Below, one piece after another: positions 27,123 through 36,679 of a DNA stretch of 64,000 nt. The notes below the pieces were generated by a model. It was not told the DNA's origin, ran no database searches, and saw only the letters and a list, made by a program, of their open reading frames with translations. Source of the stretch: Nesterenkonia muleiensis (GTDB lineage: Bacteria; Actinomycetota; Actinomycetes; Actinomycetales; Micrococcaceae); the NCBI RefSeq assembly GCF_003600155.1, contig NZ_QWLD01000029.1:28406-92405 (forward strand), given 5' to 3'. A program made the translations under genes and the position numbers. The stretch's first letter is position 1. Each line of letters starts with the position of its first letter.

Positions 27123-28658
27123 ATGACTGAACAGAAGAGAACCCACGAATCCTCCTCCACCATCGATGAGACGATCGCGCGCATCCTCGCAGCCGATGAG
27201 GCTGAGGCCAGCGCGCAAGAGCACACCAGCATCCTCGGCGGCCGTGCCCGCGAACTGGCTGTCACCGAGTCCCACACCGAGCACGACGGCGACCAGTACG
27301 ACCTGTTCGAGCGCCGCAGTCTGCGCCGGGTGGAGGGCCTCTCCACGGAGCTGGAGGACGTCACCGAGGTCGAATACCGCCAGCTGCGCCTGGAGCGGGT
27401 GGTACTGGCTGGACTGTGGAGCGGAGGCTCGGTGGCCGAGGCCGAGTACTCGCTGCGCGAGCTTGCCGCCCTGGCCGAGACCGCAGGCTCCACGGTGCTG
27501 GACGGATTCATCCAGCGCCGCGCCACCCCGGACCCCGGCACCTTCTTCGGTTCCGGCAAGGCTGTCGAGATCAAAGATGCGGTGGCCGAACTCGGGGCCG
27601 ACACCGTGATCGTGGACTCTGAGCTCGCGCCCTCCCAGCGGCGTGGGTTGGAGGACATCGTCAAGGTCAAGGTGATCGACCGCACCGGCCTGATCCTGGA
27701 CATCTTCGCTCAGCACGCCAAGTCCAGAGAGGGCAAGGCGCAGGTGGAGCTGGCCCAGATGGAATACATGCTGCCGCGCCTGCGCGGCTGGGGCGAGTCG
27801 CTCTCCCGCCAGGCCGGCGGACGTGTCGGCGCCGACGGGGCGGGCATCGGGTCCCGCGGACCCGGTGAGACCAAAATCGAACTGGACCGCCGCCGCATCA
27901 ACCGGCGGATGGCCAAGCTGCGCAGAGAAATCGCCGCGATGAAGCCGGCCCGGGAGGCCAAGCGCGCCAACCGCAAACGCCATGCGGTGCCTTCGGTGGC
28001 CATCGCCGGCTACACCAATGCCGGCAAATCGAGCCTGCTCAACCGGCTCACTGATGCCGGCGTGCTGGTGGAGAACGCCCTGTTCGCCACGTTGGACCCC
28101 ACCACGCGGAAGGCCGTGACACCGGACGGCATCGGATACACGCTCTCAGACACCGTCGGGTTCGTCCGGCAGCTGCCCACCCAGCTGGTGGAGGCCTTCC
28201 GCTCCACACTGGAGGAGGTGGCCGACGCTGATCTGATCCTGCATGTGGTGGACGGCTCCCACCCGGAGCCGGAGAGCCAGATCGCCGCGGTGCGCGCAGT
28301 CCTCGCCGAGGTGGAGGCCCATCAGGTCGACGAGATCATTGTGCTCAACAAGGCCGACGCCGCGTCCGCTCACGTGATCGACCGGATCAAGCGCCGCGAA
28401 CCCCATGTGGCGGTGGTCTCCGCGCGCACAGGGGAGGGGATCGCGGAGCTGAAGGAACAGATCAGCGCCTCGATCCCGCGTCCCACTATGCGATTGGAGC
28501 TGCTGGTGCCCTATGAGCACGGCGAGGTGGTCTCACGGCTGCACGCCGAAGATGCGGAGATATTGACCACCAGCTACCAGGAGGAGGGCACCAGGCTCTC
28601 GGTCAAAGTCCGGCCCGCACTTGCCCCGGTCCTTGCTGAGTTCCAGGTAGAGTCGTGA
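27123..28658 (+). CDS. hflX: Ribosome-associated GTPase HflX
   Basis: A protein of 511 residues. HflX N-domain with DRTGLILDIFAQHAKSREGK and the Gly-rich loop GAGIGSRGPGETKIELDRRR; G-domain with G1 GYTNAGKSSLLNRL, G3 LSDTVGFVRQLP and G4 VLNKADA. It splits or rescues stalled 70S ribosomes under stress. ATG 27123 follows AAGGAAC and is preferred over an earlier in-frame codon at 27078. The helicase gene starts three bases after its stop. Confidence 0.94.
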   Translation: MTEQKRTHESSSTIDETIARILAADEAEASAQEHTSILGGRARELAVTESHTEHDGDQYDLFERRSLRRVEGLSTELEDVTEVEYRQLRLERVVLAGLWSGGSVAEAEYSLRELAALAETAGSTVLDGFIQRRATPDPGTFFGSGKAVEIKDAVAELGADTVIVDSELAPSQRRGLEDIVKVKVIDRTGLILDIFAQHAKSREGKAQVELAQMEYMLPRLRGWGESLSRQAGGRVGADGAGIGSRGPGETKIELDRRRINRRMAKLRREIAAMKPAREAKRANRKRHAVPSVAIAGYTNAGKSSLLNRLTDAGVLVENALFATLDPTTRKAVTPDGIGYTLSDTVGFVRQLPTQLVEAFRSTLEEVADADLILHVVDGSHPEPESQIAAVRAVLAEVEAHQVDEIIVLNKADAASAHVIDRIKRREPHVAVVSARTGEGIAELKEQISASIPRPTMRLELLVPYEHGEVVSRLHAEDAEILTTSYQEEGTRLSVKVRPALAPVLAEFQVES

Positions 28659-28661
28659 TTT

Positions 28662-30701
28662 GTGACCCAAGGGAGTACCACCACGCACCGGCAGGCTGCT
28701 GAGCAGCTCCTGGACACCGCGGTGGCCTCCCTCGGAGGCAGCCGGCGCAGTGGCCAGGTGGAGATGGTCCGGCGGGTGGCGGACTCCCTGAGCGGTGAAA
28801 AGCACCTGCTGGTCCAGGCCGGCACCGGCACCGGCAAGTCCCTGGCCTATCTCATCCCCGCCCTGCACTATGCGGTGACGGCCAATAAGCCGGTGGTGAT
28901 CTCCACGGCGACTCTCGCCCTGCAGGCCCAGATCATGGGCCGGGACCTTCCCCGACTGCTGCAGAGCGTCCAGAGCAAGCTGCCGCGCCCGGCAGAGGTC
29001 GCCCTGGTCAAAGGCCGGGCGAACTATCTGTGCAAGCAGAAGCTGGCCGGAGGCTTCCCGGAGGACGACGAGGATCAAGAGGCCCTCTTCGCCGCCGCCG
29101 TGGAGCCCACCGGCGGAGTGACCACCTTTGAGCCCACCTCCAAGCTCGGCAAAGAGGTGGTGATGCTGCGCGAATGGGCTGAGACCACCAGCAGCGGCGA
29201 CCGTGATGACCTCCCGGTGGGAGTCACCGATAAAGCCTGGCGGCAGGTCTCGGTCAATGCGGTGGACTGCCTGGGCCGGAGATGCTCGATGTTCGAGGAG
29301 TGCTTCTCCGAGCTGGCGCGCAAGGACGCAGCCGAGGCGGATCTGGTGATCACCAACCATGCGATGCTCGCCATCGACGCCTTCGAAGGCCTTGAGGTGC
29401 TTCCCGAGCATGATGCAGTGATCATCGACGAAGCCCATGAGCTCGCCGAACGAGTCACCTCAGCGGTGACTGCGCAGCTCTCTGCCCAGATGATCCAGGC
29501 CGCGGCGAGCTCCGCCAGGAAGCACACCGCGATCAGCGTGGAGGGGCTCCACGCCGCGGGCACTGCCGTGGAGGCGGCATTCAGCGGAGTCGAAGATGGG
29601 CTGCTGACCGGATTCAGGAACGGCAGCGGGCTGAACGAGCAGCAGTCCCGTGCCATCGAAACAGCGCTCAGCGCGGCCAGAACCGCGCTGTCGGACTCCA
29701 AGCCCTCCGGCGAGGCGGAGGCAGATCCCGGGCGCACCACGGCTCGTGCCCGGTTGCAGGCGGTCCACGATGTGGCCGAGCGGATGCTTTCCAGCAGCGA
29801 GACCGCCGATGTGATCTGGGTGACCAGACCGGGCACCTTCACGCCGGGACAGGGATACCGTCCGGCGGATCTGACTGAGCCGCCGATGCTCTATGTCGCC
29901 CCCACCACTGTGGCCTCACGGCTGCGCGAGGGGCTCTTCGGCACCCGCACGGCGGTGCTGACCTCGGCGACGCTGACCATCGGCGACAGTTTCGAGCCGG
30001 TCGCCGGGTCACTGGGGTTGCTGGGTCAGGACGCCCCGGACTGGGAGGGCGCAGACGTGGGCAGTCCTTTCGACTATCAGCGCCAGGGGATGCTCTATGT
30101 GGCCAAGCACCTGCCCGCGCCCTCACTGAAGACTCAAGATGCGCAGCGGGACGAGCTGGCTGAACTCATCGAAGCCTCCGGCGGTGCCACCCTGGCCCTG
30201 TTCTCCTCCCGGAGAGCTGCCGAGCAGGCCGCCGAGGATCTGCGCGGACGGCTTGAGGTGCCGATTCTCTGCCAGGGGGACGCCACGACGTCGGCCCTGG
30301 TGCGGGAGTTCGCTGAGAATGAGGAGACCTGCCTGTTCGGAACGATGAGCCTGTGGCAAGGCGTGGATGTTCCGGGCAGAGCCTGCCGATTGGTGACCAT
30401 TGACCGGATTCCGTTCCCACGGCCGGATGATCCGCTGAACAACGCCCGCAGCCAGGAGGTCGCCAGGGCCGGAGGGAACGGCTTCATGCAGGTTGCGGCC
30501 ACCCACGCGGCGATTCGGCTCAGCCAGGGTGCCGGGAGGCTGATCCGCAGCACTGAGGACAAGGGTGTCCTGGCCATCCTGGACTCCCGGTTCGCCACCG
30601 CACGCTACGGAGCGTTCCTGAAGCGGTCCATGCCGGAGTTCTGGGCCACCGCCAAAGGTGATGTCGCACGGCAGGCGCTGCAGCGCCTGCGCGATGGCTG
30701 A
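28662..30701 (+). CDS. DinG-like ATP-dependent helicase (XPD family)
   Basis: A protein of 679 residues. Walker A VQAGTGTGKSLAYLIPALH near residues 48-66, DEAH box VIIDEAHELAERV near 252-264, and C-terminal helicase motifs ALFSSRRAAEQA near 512 and QGAGRLIRSTEDKG near 622. Between motifs I and II lie four spaced cysteines (NYLCKQ, VDCLGRRCSMFEECFSE), as in the 4Fe-4S domain of XPD/DinG helicases. It unwinds DNA 5'-3', and its placement between hflX and lexA is conserved in relatives. Confidence 0.9.
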   Translation: MTQGSTTTHRQAAEQLLDTAVASLGGSRRSGQVEMVRRVADSLSGEKHLLVQAGTGTGKSLAYLIPALHYAVTANKPVVISTATLALQAQIMGRDLPRLLQSVQSKLPRPAEVALVKGRANYLCKQKLAGGFPEDDEDQEALFAAAVEPTGGVTTFEPTSKLGKEVVMLREWAETTSSGDRDDLPVGVTDKAWRQVSVNAVDCLGRRCSMFEECFSELARKDAAEADLVITNHAMLAIDAFEGLEVLPEHDAVIIDEAHELAERVTSAVTAQLSAQMIQAAASSARKHTAISVEGLHAAGTAVEAAFSGVEDGLLTGFRNGSGLNEQQSRAIETALSAARTALSDSKPSGEAEADPGRTTARARLQAVHDVAERMLSSSETADVIWVTRPGTFTPGQGYRPADLTEPPMLYVAPTTVASRLREGLFGTRTAVLTSATLTIGDSFEPVAGSLGLLGQDAPDWEGADVGSPFDYQRQGMLYVAKHLPAPSLKTQDAQRDELAELIEASGGATLALFSSRRAAEQAAEDLRGRLEVPILCQGDATTSALVREFAENEETCLFGTMSLWQGVDVPGRACRLVTIDRIPFPRPDDPLNNARSQEVARAGGNGFMQVAATHAAIRLSQGAGRLIRSTEDKGVLAILDSRFATARYGAFLKRSMPEFWATAKGDVARQALQRLRDG

Positions 30702-30707
30702 GACGGC

Positions 30708-31460
30708 TCAGAGGCTCCGCAGCACCGTCACGACCTTGCCCATAATGGAGGCCTCATCGCCGAGGATGGGCTCATACATGCGGTTCTGCGGCAGCAGCCA
30801 CTGGTGCCCGTCGCGGCGCTTGAGCACTTTGACCGTGGCCTCATCCTCCAGCAGCGCGGCCACAATATCGCCGTTGTCAGCGTCCTGCTGACGGCGCACC
30901 ACCACCCAGTCGTCCTCGAAGATTCCGGCATCCATCATGGAATCCCCCCGGACTTGGAGCATAAAGAGCTCACCTTCGCCGGTGAGCTGACGCGGCAGCG
31001 GCATCACATCCTCCACCTGCTGCTCGGCCAGGATCGGCCCGCCGGCAGCGATGCGGCCCACCACCGGCACATCGGCGGTGCGGGAGTCTGTCTCAGCGCG
31101 GTAGGCGTCCAGGTTCACCACAGTGGAGTCACTCGAGGCATCGAGGGTCTCACCGGTGGAAAGCTCCTCGGTCAGAAGCTGGCCGGAGGAGTCGCGTATG
31201 ACCTCCATGGCGCGCGGCTTCCCAGGGACGCGGCGCAGGTATCCCAGATCCTGCAGCCGGGAGAGCTGGTGGGTCACCGAGGACAGCGAGGCCAGGCCGA
31301 CGGCGTCACCGATCTCCCGCATCGACGGCGGGTAGCTTCGTTCAGACAAGGAGGTCTGAATCATCTCCACAATCCGCCGCTGACGTTCTGTGAGCCGGCG
31401 CGGAGGACCCTCCGTGTCATCTGTGCCCGTCTGTGTTCTCTCCACCGTGGCGCTCCTCAT
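30708..31460 (-). CDS. lexA: LexA repressor
   Basis: A protein of 250 residues. N-terminal winged helix ([20 protein letters not shown] near residues 23-42, then [13 protein letters not shown]), cleavage site in [13 protein letters not shown] near 133-145, catalytic Ser in [12 protein letters not shown] near 168-179 and Lys in ATVKVLKRR near 208-216. A linker of about 40 residues, longer than in E. coli, is usual for actinobacteria. It represses the SOS regulon until RecA filaments trigger self-cleavage. SOS-box-like sites precede it. Confidence 0.97.
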   Translation of the reverse strand: MRSATVERTQTGTDDTEGPPRRLTERQRRIVEMIQTSLSERSYPPSMREIGDAVGLASLSSVTHQLSRLQDLGYLRRVPGKPRAMEVIRDSSGQLLTEELSTGETLDASSDSTVVNLDAYRAETDSRTADVPVVGRIAAGGPILAEQQVEDVMPLPRQLTGEGELFMLQVRGDSMMDAGIFEDDWVVVRRQQDADNGDIVAALLEDEATVKVLKRRDGHQWLLPQNRMYEPILGDEASIMGKVVTVLRSL

Positions 31461-31527
31461 CCTTTGGTCACCGGATCGGAGCCATGTCCGACCCTCCTGC
31501 TGTGATGGTCAGTGACCCCGACAACCG

Positions 31528-31543
31528 TCGAATGTCACTTCGA
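31528..31543. promoter_or_regulatory. LexA-binding site near lexA
   Basis: TCGAATGTCACTTCGA differs from TCGAAC-N4-GTTCGA at two defined positions and lies 68 bases before lexA. It is the probable autoregulation site. A third, weaker match lies at 31601-31616 (CGCAACCTGAGTTCGA). Confidence 0.65.
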
Positions 31544-31632
31544 ACTCAATACTCAGGATACTCGAAACCGTACATAGATTCCATAGATATCGGTGAGTGT
31601 CGCAACCTGAGTTCGAAACTATATGCTATAAA

Positions 31633-31648
31633 TAGAACACAGGTTCGA
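31633..31648. promoter_or_regulatory. LexA-binding site before the LysM gene
   Basis: TAGAACACAGGTTCGA matches 11 of 12 defined SOS-box positions, overlaps the end of a TATAAAT -10-like element (31627-31633) and lies just before AGGAGG and the ATG at 31666. Binding here would block transcription of the LysM gene. Confidence 0.75.
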
Positions 31649-31665
31649 ATTAGGAGGACTTCCCC

Positions 31666-32031
31666 ATGACTGCCACTGCGAACACTGCGGCCACGAACAC
31701 CGGGCTGAACGCCCCCGGCCTGAGGCTCACCCGCCGAGGCCGGCTTCTGCTGCTGGGCCTTCCGGCCGTGCTGGCGGCAGTCGCGCTGCTTGCCGCTGCG
31801 GTCTTTGCCGCTGCCGCCCTGTTCAACCAGGCGCTGGCCAGCACCGGAGCGGCATCGGGTGTGGAGGCCGAGCAGGTCACCGTGACCGAGGGCGACACTC
31901 TCTGGTCGATCGCCTCTGCGGCGGAGTCTGATGCCGATATCCAGCAGCTGATCACCCAGATTGCTGAGCTCAACGATCTTGACTCCGCGCAGCTGGAGCA
32001 CGGTCAGGTGCTCTTCGTGCCCGCGGACTGA
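31666..32031 (+). CDS. SOS-inducible LysM membrane protein (DivS/ChiZ-like)
   Basis: A protein of 121 residues: one membrane helix (LLLLGLPAVLAAVALLAAAV, near 24-43), then a C-terminal LysM domain starting VTVTEGDTLWSIASAA near 68-83 and ending in LEHGQVLFVPA. Size, LysM domain, SOS box and divergent placement next to lexA match the Rv2719c/ChiZ and DivS group, which delay septation during DNA damage. Function is taken from those relatives; the N-terminus, not the LysM domain, is the known active part in some. Confidence 0.8.
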   Translation: MTATANTAATNTGLNAPGLRLTRRGRLLLLGLPAVLAAVALLAAAVFAAAALFNQALASTGAASGVEAEQVTVTEGDTLWSIASAAESDADIQQLITQIAELNDLDSAQLEHGQVLFVPAD

Positions 32032-32054
32032 TCAGTGCCGACTACTATGGACTG

Positions 32055-33161
32055 GTGAACGATACGCGACTTGCTGACCTGCCGCTGCGGGAGGAACTGC
32101 GGGGCCAGGAGCCCTACGGTGCGCCCCAGCTGAGCGTCAGATCAATGCTCAATGTCAATGAGACCACCTATGATGTCCCCGCAGACGTGGTGGACGCCAT
32201 CGCCAAAGAGGTGCGCTCTGTTGCCGAGACGCTCAACCGCTACCCCGACCGTGAGTTCACCGCTCTGCGGCAGAAGCTGGCCGACTACCTCAGCAAAGAG
32301 TCCGCAGCCGCGATAACGTCCGAACAGATCTGGGCCGGCAACGGCTCCAACGAGGTCATGCAGCACATTCTGCAGGCCTTCGCCGGTCCCGGCCGCTCGG
32401 TGATGGCCTTCCCGCCCACCTATTCGATGTATCCGCTCTACGCCAGAGGCGTCTACAGCCACTACATCGCAGGCACCCGTGGTCCGGACTTCATTCAGGA
32501 CCCCGAGGACGTCGCCGCCCAGATTCGTGAGCACCGGCCCCATGTGGTGATCCTCTGCTCGCCGAACAACCCCACCGGCACTGCGTTGACCCTCGATGTG
32601 GTCGAGGCCGCCTACCAGGCTGCGCTGGAGTCCGAGACGATGGTCATCGTCGATGAGGCTTACGGCGAGTTCCGGCAGCCAGGAACGGCCTCGGCGCTGA
32701 CCATGCTCAGCGGCCGGCCCCGCCTGGTGGTCACCCGCACCATGTCCAAGGCCTTCGCCCTGGCCGGGGGCAGGCTGGGGTACCTCGCGGCAGCCCCGGC
32801 GGTCACCGATGCGCTGCGCCTGGTCCGGCTGCCCTATCACCTCTCGGCGGTCACCCAGGCTGCGGCCTGCGCGGCCCTGGACCATGCCGAGACTCTGATG
32901 GCCAATGTGGAGCAGATCAAAGCTCAGCGGGACCGCCTGGTCACAGAGCTGACTGACATGGGGCTCAGCCCCTACCCCTCAGATGCCAACTTCGTGCTCT
33001 TCGGCGGAGTGGACAACGCCCATGAAGCCTGGCAGCACCTGCTGGAGGACGGCATCCTCATCCGGGAGGTCGCCATCGCCGGCCATCTGCGGGTGACTGC
33101 CGGCACTGAGGGCGAAACCACGGACTTCCTGAACTCCTTGCGCCGCTACCTGAACAGATAG
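32055..33161 (+). CDS. hisC: Histidinol-phosphate aminotransferase
   Basis: A protein of 368 residues, aminotransferase class I/II. PLP-binding Lys in [17 protein letters not shown] near residues 225-241, [12 protein letters not shown] near 171-182 and [10 protein letters not shown] near 197-206. It converts imidazole-acetol phosphate to histidinol phosphate. It is the first his gene in the window and starts (GTG 32055) only 23 bases after the LysM gene; no hisD is next to it, so that gene lies elsewhere. hisB follows after 11 bases. Confidence 0.95.
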   Translation: MNDTRLADLPLREELRGQEPYGAPQLSVRSMLNVNETTYDVPADVVDAIAKEVRSVAETLNRYPDREFTALRQKLADYLSKESAAAITSEQIWAGNGSNEVMQHILQAFAGPGRSVMAFPPTYSMYPLYARGVYSHYIAGTRGPDFIQDPEDVAAQIREHRPHVVILCSPNNPTGTALTLDVVEAAYQAALESETMVIVDEAYGEFRQPGTASALTMLSGRPRLVVTRTMSKAFALAGGRLGYLAAAPAVTDALRLVRLPYHLSAVTQAAACAALDHAETLMANVEQIKAQRDRLVTELTDMGLSPYPSDANFVLFGGVDNAHEAWQHLLEDGILIREVAIAGHLRVTAGTEGETTDFLNSLRRYLNR

Positions 33162-33172
33162 GATGGCCTCCT

Positions 33173-33805
33173 ATGGCAGCAGAACTCGTCACCGGCCGCG
33201 GCACACCCTCGCGGGCCGCACAGATGGAGCGCACCACCAGCGAGTCCCGGGTCAAGGTGCGTCTTGACCTGGACGGCACCGGGGAGTCCACCATCTCCAC
33301 CACCGTGCCGTTCTACGACCATATGCTCACCGCGCTGGCCAAGCACTCGCTGATCGACTTCACCGTCGAAGCAGAGGGGGACACCCACATCGATGTCCAT
33401 CACACGGTGGAGGACACGGCGATCGTCATCGGTGAGGTGCTCAGGGCCGCCTTGGGCGACAAGCGCGGAATCAGGCGGTTCGGCCACGCGTCAGTCCCGC
33501 TTGACGAGGCCCTGGCAGAGGCCACGGTGGATGTCTCCGGGCGCCCCTACCTGGTTCACAGCGGCGAGCCCGAGGGTCAGCAGTACCATCTGATCGGCGG
33601 ACACTTCACCGGATCGATGACCCGGCACGTATTCGAGGCCATCACGTATCACTCGGCCATCTGCCTGCATATGCGCGTGCACTCCGGTCGGGACCCGCAC
33701 CACATTGTCGAAGCACAGTTCAAAGCCTTCGCCAGGGCACTGCGCGAGGCTGTGGAGCCAGATCCGCGCACCAACGAGATCCCCTCCACCAAGGGCGCCC
33801 TGTGA
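33173..33805 (+). CDS. hisB: Imidazoleglycerol-phosphate dehydratase
   Basis: A protein of 210 residues, monofunctional (no phosphatase domain). Metal-binding motif [11 protein letters not shown] near residues 74-84 and [23 protein letters not shown] near 158-180, both His-rich. It dehydrates imidazoleglycerol phosphate. The N-terminus [18 protein letters not shown] is family-typical. It overlaps hisH by four bases. Confidence 0.96.
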   Translation: MAAELVTGRGTPSRAAQMERTTSESRVKVRLDLDGTGESTISTTVPFYDHMLTALAKHSLIDFTVEAEGDTHIDVHHTVEDTAIVIGEVLRAALGDKRGIRRFGHASVPLDEALAEATVDVSGRPYLVHSGEPEGQQYHLIGGHFTGSMTRHVFEAITYHSAICLHMRVHSGRDPHHIVEAQFKAFARALREAVEPDPRTNEIPSTKGAL

Positions 33806-34443
33806 ACCACCGTCCCACTGTGGCCGTTCTGGACTACGGCTCCGGCAACGTGCACTCGGCGGTTCGCGCCCTGCAGCGGGCCGGAGCCGATGTGGAGCTG
33901 ACCCAGGACACCGGCACCATTCTCAACGCCGAGGGAGTGGTGGTGCCCGGTGTGGGCGCCTTCGCCGCAGTGATGGATGCCCTGCAGGCCATTGACGCCC
34001 CCCGCTGGATCGGCCGTAGGATCGCTGGATCCCGTCCGGTGCTCGGAATCTGTGTGGGCCACCAGATCCTCTTCGAGCACGGTGTGGAGCACGGCATCGT
34101 CGCCGACGGTATGGGGCAATGGCCGGGCGAGGTCACCGCACTGCCTGAGCACGTCGTCGTGCCCCATATGGGGTGGAACACCGTCCGCCCACCAGAGGGC
34201 AGCACCCTGTTCCGCGGCATTGAGGAGGAGCGGTTCTACTTCGTCCACTCCTACGCGGTGCAGTCCTGGGACTTCGACCAGAGCATCGAGGCCATGCACC
34301 CGCCGAAGGTCACCTGGTCACACCACGGCAGTGATTTCATCGCCGCTGTGGAGAACGGGCCGCTCTCGGCCACCCAGTTCCACCCCGAAAAATCTGGCGA
34401 CGCCGGGATGCAACTGCTGCATAACTGGATCACCTCACTGTAG
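33802..34443 (+). CDS. hisH: Imidazole glycerol phosphate synthase glutaminase subunit
   Basis: A protein of 213 residues, glutamine amidotransferase class I. The nucleophile Cys is in [19 protein letters not shown] near residues 74-92, and the His/Glu pair in [12 protein letters not shown] near 191-202. It feeds ammonia to HisF, which is not in the window. GTG 33802 overlaps the hisB stop. Confidence 0.96.
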   Translation: MNHRPTVAVLDYGSGNVHSAVRALQRAGADVELTQDTGTILNAEGVVVPGVGAFAAVMDALQAIDAPRWIGRRIAGSRPVLGICVGHQILFEHGVEHGIVADGMGQWPGEVTALPEHVVVPHMGWNTVRPPEGSTLFRGIEEERFYFVHSYAVQSWDFDQSIEAMHPPKVTWSHHGSDFIAAVENGPLSATQFHPEKSGDAGMQLLHNWITSL

Positions 34444-34464
34444 ACCCCACCTGGAGAGACCACC

Positions 34465-35226
34465 ATGACTGAGACCTCTGTGCCCGCAGGCACCACCGCC
34501 GCGCTCGAGCTGCTGCCCGCCGTCGACGTCGCCGATGGGCAGGCCGTCCGGCTGGTCCAGGGCGAAGCCGGCTCTGAGACTGGCTACGGCGACCCGCTGG
34601 AGGCTGCCCAGACCTGGCAGGAGCAGGGCGCGGAGTGGATCCACCTGGTCGACCTCGACGCCGCCTTCGGCCGTGGCCACAACCGCGAGATCCTCCAGCG
34701 GGTGGTGGAGCAGATCGGCATCAAGATCGAGCTCTCCGGCGGAATCCGCGACGACGAGTCCCTGGACCGCGCACTGGAGATGGGCGCCACCAGGGTCAAC
34801 CTGGGCACTGCCGCCCTGGAGGATCCCGAATGGACCGCCAGAGCTATTCAGCGGCACGGAGACGCCATCGCTGTGGGCCTTGACGTCCGGGGGGAGACCC
34901 TCGCTGCTCGCGGCTGGACCCAGGAGGGCGGGAACCTCTGGGAGGTGCTGGCCCGGCTCGAGGAGGCCGGCTGCCCGCGCTATGTGGTCACCGATGTGAC
35001 CAAGGACGGCACCCTGCGCGGACCCAACACCGAACTGCTGGCCCAGGTGGCGGCCAAGACCAATAAGCCGGTGGTCGCCTCCGGAGGGATCTCCAGCCTG
35101 GAGGACATCGCCGCACTGGCCGCGATGGTCTCCTCCGGAGTGGAAGGGGCCATCATGGGCAAGGCGCTCTACGCCGGCAAGTTCACCCTGTCTGAGGCGC
35201 TGAAGGTGGCCGCTGAGTCCAGATGA
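34465..35226 (+). CDS. hisA: Phosphoribosyl isomerase (HisA/PriA)
   Basis: A protein of 253 residues, a (beta/alpha)8 barrel. Catalytic Asp in [15 protein letters not shown] near residues 13-27, then [19 protein letters not shown] near 53-71 and [20 protein letters not shown] near 92-111, second acid near 140 in VVTDVTKDG. In many actinobacteria the same enzyme (PriA) also serves tryptophan synthesis as TrpF; I cannot tell by eye. ATG 34465 follows GGAGAGAC. It overlaps the next gene by four bases. Confidence 0.94.
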   Translation: MTETSVPAGTTAALELLPAVDVADGQAVRLVQGEAGSETGYGDPLEAAQTWQEQGAEWIHLVDLDAAFGRGHNREILQRVVEQIGIKIELSGGIRDDESLDRALEMGATRVNLGTAALEDPEWTARAIQRHGDAIAVGLDVRGETLAARGWTQEGGNLWEVLARLEEAGCPRYVVTDVTKDGTLRGPNTELLAQVAAKTNKPVVASGGISSLEDIAALAAMVSSGVEGAIMGKALYAGKFTLSEALKVAAESR

Positions 35227-36122
35227 GTCGAGAGCTCCCGGCGCATATTGCCAACCTGCTGCCGGCGGATTCGGCTGGGATTCCGTGGGCCGGGCGTGAC
35301 CTCAGCGGCGAGGGCAACCCGCTGCATACCTTCGACGGGGATGACGGCTTCACCACCCCAGTGATCAGTGAAGCACGACGGCGCCTGCTCGCCGGGGACA
35401 CCGACGAGCCCGGCTTCGTCAACGCCCTGGCCGGTCAGCGCCTGTTCGCCCCGGTGCTGGCCACCGGCCACTCAGATGCTGAGCACGGTGACAAAGAGGC
35501 AGAGATCTCATTGGTGACCCTGACCGCCTCCGACGGGCGGAGGGCCATGCCGGCCTTCACCTCGGTCCAGGCACTGACGGACTGGCACCCTGAGGCCAGG
35601 CCGGTGGCGGCAGAGGCTGAGCGGGTCATGCTCGCAGCCCTGGCCGAAGTCGCTGAACTGGTCGTGCTTGACCCTCCTAGTTCCGGCGGCGGGGAGACCC
35701 CGCGCGCCTCTCGGCCGCGGGCAGAGGCCGCGGCCTTCACGCCTGAAGAAGCTCACTTGACCTTCGTCATTCGGCGGCCCGCGGTGGAGGCACTGGCACA
35801 GGGGAGCAGCTGGACACCAAGCTACCAGGACCACCAGCTGGCCCAGGCGCTGGCGGATATCCCGCAGCACTGCCCAGGAGTGAGCGCACTGCAGCTGAGC
35901 CCGGGGCCGGGAATCCTCTCTGAGACCAGGGACGGAAGCAGAGTCCTCGGCGGCGGAACCGGACCCGAGCTGAGCATCGGCGTGGTGATGGAGCCCGGCA
36001 CGGACGAGGTGGGGGTCCGGCTGGGGCTGGCCGCAGTCCAGGCGGCGGCAGAGGAGATCAGCCTGCTGCGTCAGCGGGCTGACTCCATACAGATCGTCCA
36101 AGCACTGAGGACCGAAGGGTAG
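35223..36122 (+). CDS. SseB-family protein
   Basis: A protein of 299 residues. The N-terminal half, with FGLAG-like [10 protein letters not shown] near residues 74-83, [20 protein letters not shown] near 96-115 and [15 protein letters not shown], is the SseB N-terminal domain, which is often found directly after hisA in actinobacteria. Function is not established. Copy F of the dispersed repeat lies in frame at about residues 153-175 ([15 protein letters not shown]), between two domain halves. It overlaps hisA by four bases (ATGA). Confidence 0.75.
   Translation: MSRELPAHIANLLPADSAGIPWAGRDLSGEGNPLHTFDGDDGFTTPVISEARRRLLAGDTDEPGFVNALAGQRLFAPVLATGHSDAEHGDKEAEISLVTLTASDGRRAMPAFTSVQALTDWHPEARPVAAEAERVMLAALAEVAELVVLDPPSSGGGETPRASRPRAEAAAFTPEEAHLTFVIRRPAVEALAQGSSWTPSYQDHQLAQALADIPQHCPGVSALQLSPGPGILSETRDGSRVLGGGTGPELSIGVVMEPGTDEVGVRLGLAAVQAAAEEISLLRQRADSIQIVQALRTEG
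35680..35748 (+). repeat. Two-hairpin dispersed repeat, copy F (inside SseB-like gene)
   Basis: The best-preserved gene-internal copy. First hairpin GCGGGG-AGA-CCCCGC near 35689-35703; second GGCCGCGG-GCAGAGG-CCGCGGCC at 35713-35735, a perfect 8-bp stem. It ends CTTCACGCCTGAAG and is read through in frame. Confidence 0.8.
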
Positions 36123-36140
36123 CAATACCTGCTGGCGGGA

Positions 36141-36635
36141 CTAGCACGGTTCTTCGGCCTGGTCGACGGTGTGGTGGATCTGTTCGCAGATGGCCTGCAG
36201 CTGGAGGGCCTGGGCGTCGTCCAGAGCAGGGTGGAAAAGCTGCTTGATGTGCTGGGCATGGACTCGTGAGGCCGCGGAGAAGACCTTCTTCCCCTCCTCG
36301 GTCAGCTGAGCGGTCATCCCACGCTTGTCATTCTCGTCGATGCAGCGGGATAGCAGCCCCCGCTTGGCGAGGGCCTTGACCTGGTAGGACAGCCGAGAGG
36401 GGGAGAACACCATCCGCTCGGCCAACTCACCCATCCGCAGCCGGTTGTCCTCGGCCTCGGCGAGCAGCAGAAGCAGATTGTACTCAGCCAGCTTCAGCCC
36501 GGTGACCGCATGGAGCCTTTTCTCCATGCGGTCAGTGATCAGGGCGGAGGTCTCCAGAAAAGCACGCCAGGCTCGGGCCTTCGGAGAGAATCCGGTCAGA
36601 TCGCGGTCTCGGGTCTGCTCTGTGGTCACCTTCAC
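36141..36635 (-). CDS. MarR-family transcription regulator
   Basis: A protein of 164 residues. MarR winged-helix core with LRMGELAERMVFSPSRLSYQ near residues 66-85 and the wing CIDENDKRGMTAQLTEEGKK near 97-116. It is convergent with the SseB-like gene (19 bases apart) and its target genes are not evident. A stand-alone regulator. Confidence 0.85.
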   Translation of the reverse strand: MKVTTEQTRDRDLTGFSPKARAWRAFLETSALITDRMEKRLHAVTGLKLAEYNLLLLLAEAEDNRLRMGELAERMVFSPSRLSYQVKALAKRGLLSRCIDENDKRGMTAQLTEEGKKVFSAASRVHAQHIKQLFHPALDDAQALQLQAICEQIHHTVDQAEEPC

Positions 36636-36679
36636 ATACTATCGAGACGCCTAGGAATCAGCAGGTTCCCAGCATTCCA

